From contig DALYJJ010000053.1 in the NCBI GenBank assembly GCA_031969915.1, positions 1 through 36,869 on the forward strand: a stretch of 36,869 nt of DNA. Reading direction: 5' to 3'. Of this stretch, positions 33,122 to 36,869 are shown piece by piece. Origin of the DNA: DALYJJ01 sp031969915. GTDB lineage: Bacteria; Acidobacteriota; Terriglobia; Bryobacterales; Bryobacteraceae. The translations under genes and the position numbers were made by a program. Below the pieces are notes generated by a model. That model did no database searches. It saw nothing but the letters and a program-made list of their open reading frames with translations, and had not been told where the DNA came from. Numbering within the stretch: position 1 is the first letter of the stretch; the number at the start of each line of letters is the position of its first letter.

Positions 33122-33459
33122 GAATGTGCCTCCGCGAGCGCAGCCTGGAAGGCTCGGACGGCAAGGGCCGCGCGGGCGAGCCGTTCCAGGGGAATTTCGG
33201 GGTGCAGTGCAAGCAGCGATTCGGAGGTTACCGCACGGGCAGCCTCCCGGTCCATCCCGAGAACCATGTGTGACAACTCTTCGCACAAAGCCACCAGCGT
33301 GACGCAGGTGGTGGCGCGGTACTCGGCGCGAATGACGCGGCCTTCGCGAACGGTCACGGTGAAGCCCGCGCGGTAGCGAGCTTCGTCCTCGACGGTGATC
33401 GCGGGCGGCGGGGGCGCCTCGCGCAGCAGGGCGCGCTGGAACAGTTCGTAGACCGTCAC
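33118..33459 (-). CDS. NifU/IscU-like protein lacking most cluster ligands
   Basis: A 113-residue protein with an IscU-like outline: YRAGFTVTVREGRVIRAEYR, TTCVTLVALCEELSHMVLG, then LLALHPEIPLERLARAALAV. IscU holds Fe-S clusters with three Cys; here only the middle one (TTC) has a counterpart. The first position is Ala/Gly, and the last (HCS in IscU) is Ala (RARAAL region). A second Cys follows in VALCEEL. It may therefore be a carrier that is not a normal scaffold. It starts with GTG at 33459, overlapping the previous stop (GTGA), and its stop overlaps the DsrE-like start. The fold call rests on pattern resemblance alone. Confidence 0.55.
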   Translation of the reverse strand: MTVYELFQRALLREAPPPPAITVEDEARYRAGFTVTVREGRVIRAEYRATTCVTLVALCEELSHMVLGMDREAARAVTSESLLALHPEIPLERLARAALAVRAFQAALAEAHS

Positions 33460-33974
33460 TTGGTGAGCGACAGGATCATTGTGTCAAAGGTCGCCTGATT
33501 CGCGGCGGCGGTCTTCGCAGGCGCCGTCAACTTGAAGAACACCGCGCCCTGCGCGCCCTCGGCGATCGCTCCGAGCAGGCGATAGTTCGTCTTGTTGCTC
33601 TTGGTAGTGGCCATCGGGCCGCCGGCGGCGGTGTAGGTTCCATTCAAGTCGATGGTGGTGACAGGAATGCCGTTGACACTCCGCTTGGCGATCTTCTCCT
33701 TGCCCGCGGCGGGCTTGCCATCGGCGGTCTGGAACTGTCCCACCCAGCGTTGGATGTTCGCTTCCACGCCGCCACCCTGGCCGGGGCCGAAGTAGAAGAC
33801 GGCGACCTCGCCGGCCTCGCTGTCCCCGGCGGCGGGAGGAACGGTGTAGGTGGCGGCACGCATGGGGCGGCCTGGCTGGGCCTTCCAGGCGGCGGGAGCG
33901 GTCCACTTGATGCCGCCCGCCTGGTCGGCGAGGAGGAGCGAGGCGGAGCAGAGAAAGAGGGCAAGACTTCGCAT
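33456..33974 (-). CDS. Small exported protein of unknown function
   Basis: A 172-residue protein with a signal peptide (MRSLALFLCSASLLLADQ). The mature part has KWTAPAAWKAQPGRPMRAAT, GEVAVFYFGPGQGGGVEANI, QRWVGQFQTADGKP, then VNGIPVTTIDLNGTYTAAGG and a final FDTMILSLTK. This resembles a recurrent exported family of acidobacteria and planctomycetes without known role. No cofactor motif is seen. GAAGG lies about 8 bp before the ATG at 33974. It starts 10 bp after hutH and overlaps the next gene by 4 bp, so it is co-transcribed with both. Confidence 0.75.
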   Translation of the reverse strand: MRSLALFLCSASLLLADQAGGIKWTAPAAWKAQPGRPMRAATYTVPPAAGDSEAGEVAVFYFGPGQGGGVEANIQRWVGQFQTADGKPAAGKEKIAKRSVNGIPVTTIDLNGTYTAAGGPMATTKSNKTNYRLLGAIAEGAQGAVFFKLTAPAKTAAANQATFDTMILSLTK

Positions 33975-33984
33975 ACGTGAACCT

Positions 33985-35472
33985 TCAGTTTGCCATAGTC
34001 CCGGCTTCGATCCACTCGGCGACGAGCGCGATCTGCCGGGACCAGGAGTGGTCCGCATCGGCAGCCACCAGCGGATGCAGACGAGCCCGCACGTCCTCGA
34101 GGGGCTGGCTGGTGCGGAGGGGCGCGAGGAAATCGAGCGCGCGGGCGGCTGCGAGCGCCTCCATGGCCAGGATGTCACGCGTGTTGCGGACCACGTCGCG
34201 TAACTTGAGGCCGGCGGTCGCGCCCATGCTCACGAAATCTTCCTTGTTGCCACTGGTGGTGACCGAACCCGGCGAGGCGGGCGTGGCGAGAACGCGGTTC
34301 TCGGCGACGAGCGAGGCGGCGGTCACCTGGATCATCATCAGGCCCGATTCCAGGCCCGCATTTCGGGCGAGGAACGGCGGGAGATCTTCGTTCAGCGCGG
34401 GATTCACCAGCCGGTCGATCCGGCGTTCACTGATGCCGCCGAGCGCCGCCAGAGCGATGGCCAGCGCGTCCAACTGCAGCGCGAGCGGCTGGCCGTGAAA
34501 GTTGCCCCCGGAGAGAATCTCCTCGCCAAAGACGAGCGGGTTGTCGGTAGCGGAGTTGAGTTCGATCTCAAAGACCGAGCGGGCGGCGGCAAGCGAGTCG
34601 CGAACGGCGCCATGCACCTGCGGCGCGCAGCGGAGCGAATAGGCATCCTGAACACGCCGGCAGGCGATATGCGATTCGCGGATCTCGCTGCCGGCGAGCA
34701 GCGCTCGCAGTTTCGCGGCGCTCTGCGCCTGGCCGGCGTGCGGGCGCGCGGCGTGAATGCGGGGGTCGAACGCGCGTGGCGTGCCGCGCAGCGCGTCGAG
34801 CGTCAACGCGCAGACCACGTCCGCGGTTTCGGCCAACGTCTCCGCGCGGGCCAGTTCCAGGCAGCCGATGGCAAGCATCAGTTGCGTGCCGTTGAGCAGC
34901 GAGATGCCTTCCTTGGGGGCAAGGCGGACGGCACTCAGTCCCGCCCGGCGAAGCGCCTCGGCGCCGGGCAGGCGCTCCCCCTGGAAGTCGGCTTCTCCTT
35001 CGCCGATGAGGACCAGTGCGAAGTGCGCGAGCGGGGCGAGGTCGCCGCTCGCTCCCACGCTGCCGCGCGACGGGACCACCGGCGTGACGCCCGCGTTGAG
35101 CAGAGCGCAGATCGCGTCGGCCACGCTTGGGTGAATACCGGAGAACCCCTTGGCGAGCGTGTTCGCGCGTATGAGCATCATCGCGCGCACTACTTCGCGG
35201 GACAGCGGCTCGCCGACGCCGCAAGCGTGCGAGCGCACCACGTTCACCTGCAGTTGTTCGAGCTGGTCGCGCGGGATGCGCCGGTCGGCGAGCAAACCGA
35301 CGCCCGTATTCACGGCGTAGATCGGCGCGTCGCCCGCGGCGAGCCGCGCGATGACCGCGGCCGAACGTTCCATCGCGGCGCGCGCCAGCGGCGCGAGGCT
35401 CACGGGTTCGCCGTCGCGCGCGATCGACAGCACGTGGCCGATGCGCAGGGTCTCACCATCCAGGGCGGCCAT
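33985..35472 (-). CDS. hutH: Histidine ammonia-lyase
   Basis: A 495-residue enzyme that deaminates L-histidine to urocanate, the first step of histidine breakdown. The MIO cofactor is formed by A141-S142-G143 within GSVGASGDLAPLAH. Family blocks include YAVNTGVGLLAD, NVVRSHACGVGEPLS (Ser-His at the position typical of histidine rather than tyrosine/phenylalanine lyases), ISLLNGTQLMLAI, QDAYSLRCAPQVHGA, SATDNPLVF, GGNFHGQPLALQLD and SVTTSGNKEDFVSMG. Length is usual (about 500). No hutU, hutI or hutG lies nearby, so the rest of the pathway must be elsewhere. The ATG at 35472 is preferred to an in-frame GTG at 35490. Confidence 0.95.
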   Translation of the reverse strand: MAALDGETLRIGHVLSIARDGEPVSLAPLARAAMERSAAVIARLAAGDAPIYAVNTGVGLLADRRIPRDQLEQLQVNVVRSHACGVGEPLSREVVRAMMLIRANTLAKGFSGIHPSVADAICALLNAGVTPVVPSRGSVGASGDLAPLAHFALVLIGEGEADFQGERLPGAEALRRAGLSAVRLAPKEGISLLNGTQLMLAIGCLELARAETLAETADVVCALTLDALRGTPRAFDPRIHAARPHAGQAQSAAKLRALLAGSEIRESHIACRRVQDAYSLRCAPQVHGAVRDSLAAARSVFEIELNSATDNPLVFGEEILSGGNFHGQPLALQLDALAIALAALGGISERRIDRLVNPALNEDLPPFLARNAGLESGLMMIQVTAASLVAENRVLATPASPGSVTTSGNKEDFVSMGATAGLKLRDVVRNTRDILAMEALAAARALDFLAPLRTSQPLEDVRARLHPLVAADADHSWSRQIALVAEWIEAGTMAN

Positions 35473-35498
35473 GCGACCATATAGTCTCACGAGCAGCA

Positions 35499-36041
35499 GT
35501 GACCGAGCGAGTTCCCTTCCAAGCCACCGAAGCGGCGGAGCCCTACGCGGGCATCGAGCGGCTTCCCGTCGTGCTCCTGCTCGACAACGTGCGCAGCATG
35601 TACAACGTGGGCTCTTTCTTTCGAACCGCGGACGCGGCAGCGGTGGAGCGCCTGGTGTTGGGCGGCATCACGGCGTTTCCGCCCAAGCGAGGCATCACCA
35701 AGACGGCGCTGGGAGCGGAGGAACGCGTGCCCTGGGAGCATCAATGGGACGTCCTCGAACGCGCACGGGGTTTGCACGGCTCCGGGTTTGAGCTGGTAGC
35801 GATTGAGACCAGCACGCATGCGGTGGATCTGTTCGATTGGACGCCGCGCTGGCCGGTGTGCGTGATGTTCGGGCACGAAGTGGACGGCCTGCGGCCGGAA
35901 CTGCTGGCGCTCTGCGACCGGCACGTGCGCATCCCAATGCTCGGCCGGAAGCACTCGCTCAACGTCGCGACCGCGGGCGGCGTGGTGGTGTACGAGCTGC
36001 TGCGGAAGTACCGGCGCGAACGGGAGCGCCGGGCGTGGTAG
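35499..36041 (+). CDS. TrmH-family (SpoU) RNA 2'-O-methyltransferase
   Basis: A 180-residue SPOUT-fold enzyme that transfers a methyl group from S-adenosylmethionine to a ribose 2'-OH of tRNA or rRNA. The three knot motifs are present: VRSMYNVGSFFRTADAA (motif 1), VCVMFGHEVDGLRPELL (motif 2) and RIPMLGRKHSLNVATAGGVV (motif 3, with YELLRKY after it). It is the short form without an N-terminal RNA-binding domain. The start is a GTG at 35499; no ATG is available before motif 1. It is divergent from hutH with only 26 bp between, and the gamma-glutamyltransferase gene follows after 10 bp. Confidence 0.9.
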   Translation: MTERVPFQATEAAEPYAGIERLPVVLLLDNVRSMYNVGSFFRTADAAAVERLVLGGITAFPPKRGITKTALGAEERVPWEHQWDVLERARGLHGSGFELVAIETSTHAVDLFDWTPRWPVCVMFGHEVDGLRPELLALCDRHVRIPMLGRKHSLNVATAGGVVVYELLRKYRRERERRAW

Positions 36042-36051
36042 AACTTCGGAG

Positions 36052-36869
36052 ATGAGGTTTCTCCTGTTTCTGGCCACGGCGGGCGTGCTTTCCGCGCAGT
36101 ATTGGACGTCGATGTTCCCTCCGGTGCGCGGTACGCGCGAGATGGTGGGGGCGGCCAATAACCAGGAGGTGGAAGCCGGCTACCGCATTCTCACGCAGGG
36201 CGGCAACGCAGTGGACGCGGGCGTGGCGGCGGTACTGGCGGCCGGGGTCACGGAGCAATCGCGTTTTGGTTTAGGCGGCGAGATGCCGCTCATTCTCAAG
36301 ATGGCGGGAAAGCCGCCGGTGGTGATCAGCGGCGTGGGTACGGCGCCGGCCAAGGCCACGGTGGAGTTCTACCGGACGCGCAAGCCGCAGCCCTGGGAAG
36401 AGCCCGGCCGCATGCCGCCGATTCCTTCCGAGGGGCTTCTGGCGGCGGTGGTGCCGGGTGTTATCGACGGCCTACTGCTGGCGCTGAAGGAGCACGGCAC
36501 GATGTCTTTCGCACAAGTGGCCGCGCCGGCGATCGAGAACGCCGAGGGGTTTCCGATTCAGGAAGAGTTCGCCGGCATGCTCGGCAGCTACCGGAAGATC
36601 TTCCAGTTCTGGCCGGTTTCGGAGAAGTTCTTCTACCCGTCGGGCGCCGCACCCAGGCGCGGCGACATCGTGAAGATGCCCGACCTGGCGCAGACGTTAA
36701 AGGCGATGGTGCAGGCGGAGAAGAAGGCGCGCGGCAACCGGGTGAAGAAGCTGGAGGCGGTGCGCGACTACTTCTACCGGGGGCCGGTGGCCAAGCGCAT
36801 CGGCGAGTTCTCGCAAGCCAACGGCGGCTTGCTTGCTTACGAAGACATGGCCGGCTTCCGCGCGGAACC
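36052..36869 (+). CDS. ggt: Exported gamma-glutamyltransferase, 5' part
   Basis: The first 272 codons of a gamma-glutamyltranspeptidase, running off the right edge. A signal peptide (MRFLLFLATAGVLSAQ) precedes the family start: REMVGAANNQEVEAGYRILT, QGGNAVDAGVAAVLAAGVTE, then FGLGGEMPLILKMAG, GLLAAVVPGVIDGLLLALKE and AAPAIENAEGFPIQEEF. These enzymes cleave gamma-glutamyl bonds of glutathione and similar peptides in the periplasm. The self-cleavage Thr that begins the small subunit would lie beyond the window. Coding continues in one frame to base 36869. Confidence 0.9.
   Translation, partial: MRFLLFLATAGVLSAQYWTSMFPPVRGTREMVGAANNQEVEAGYRILTQGGNAVDAGVAAVLAAGVTEQSRFGLGGEMPLILKMAGKPPVVISGVGTAPAKATVEFYRTRKPQPWEEPGRMPPIPSEGLLAAVVPGVIDGLLLALKEHGTMSFAQVAAPAIENAEGFPIQEEFAGMLGSYRKIFQFWPVSEKFFYPSGAAPRRGDIVKMPDLAQTLKAMVQAEKKARGNRVKKLEAVRDYFYRGPVAKRIGEFSQANGGLLAYEDMAGFRAE

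Noticed and set aside
33118..33286. Extended N-terminus of the DsrE-like protein
   Set aside because: The extra 55 residues are Arg/Pro/Cys-rich and lie wholly inside the NifU-like gene read in another frame; the ATGA overlap gives a natural start at 33121.

Overview
The window is a high-GC, gene-dense piece of a draft bacterial chromosome; a 10-base run of N marks a scaffold gap at 9750-9759. Gene content points to Acidobacteriota, most likely the Bryobacterales/Solibacter lineage. It includes an Oar-like TonB-dependent receptor with an N-terminal carboxypeptidase-regulatory domain, an actABCDEF alternative complex III operon joined to a caa3 oxidase, secreted proteins of types common in that phylum, and a peptidase M49-like fragment. 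This assignment is inferred from remembered families, not from a search.

Layout. 1-4282: a truncated M49-like peptidase (minus), then a VOC protein, a cysteine-bearing ECF sigma factor and a RecA with a six-residue deletion in its ATP site (all plus), a DoxX-like membrane protein (minus) and a secreted P1/DmpA-type peptidase (plus). 4311-7725: the Oar-like receptor (minus), with a frameshift near its C-terminus. 7912-13684: two TPR proteins flanking a zinc-ribbon protein with a very long Ala/Pro/Gly-rich tail; none has a known function.

13689-26133 (minus): one compact respiratory operon read from right to left, actA-B-C-D-E-F, a small one-helix protein, a SCO copper chaperone, then coxII (fused to cytochrome c), coxI, coxIII and coxIV. 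Several joints are 4-bp or 1-bp overlaps. The encoded machinery would oxidise menaquinol with ACIII, pass electrons through haem c domains to an A2-type caa3 oxidase and reduce O2, probably as a supercomplex. Divergent from it (26354-28436, plus) is a two-component pair: a membrane histidine kinase and a response regulator whose output is an XRE-type helix-turn-helix. The 220-bp divergent region carries a 12-bp perfect palindrome just upstream of a plausible act promoter. This locus is the best candidate in the window for a little-described regulatory system.

28437-28906 holds a decayed toxin-antitoxin-like module. 28994-31907 (plus) is a tight three-gene set of exported proteins (DUF3108-like, SGNH/GDSL hydrolase, acidobacterial unknown). 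31918-35472 (minus) is a five-gene run: hutH, a small exported protein, a NifU-like protein lacking most ligand cysteines, a DsrE-like protein and a sugar-isomerase-like TIM barrel. 35499 to the right edge (plus) has a TrmH-family methyltransferase and a truncated gamma-glutamyltransferase. I saw no rRNA, tRNA, CRISPR array or insertion sequence.
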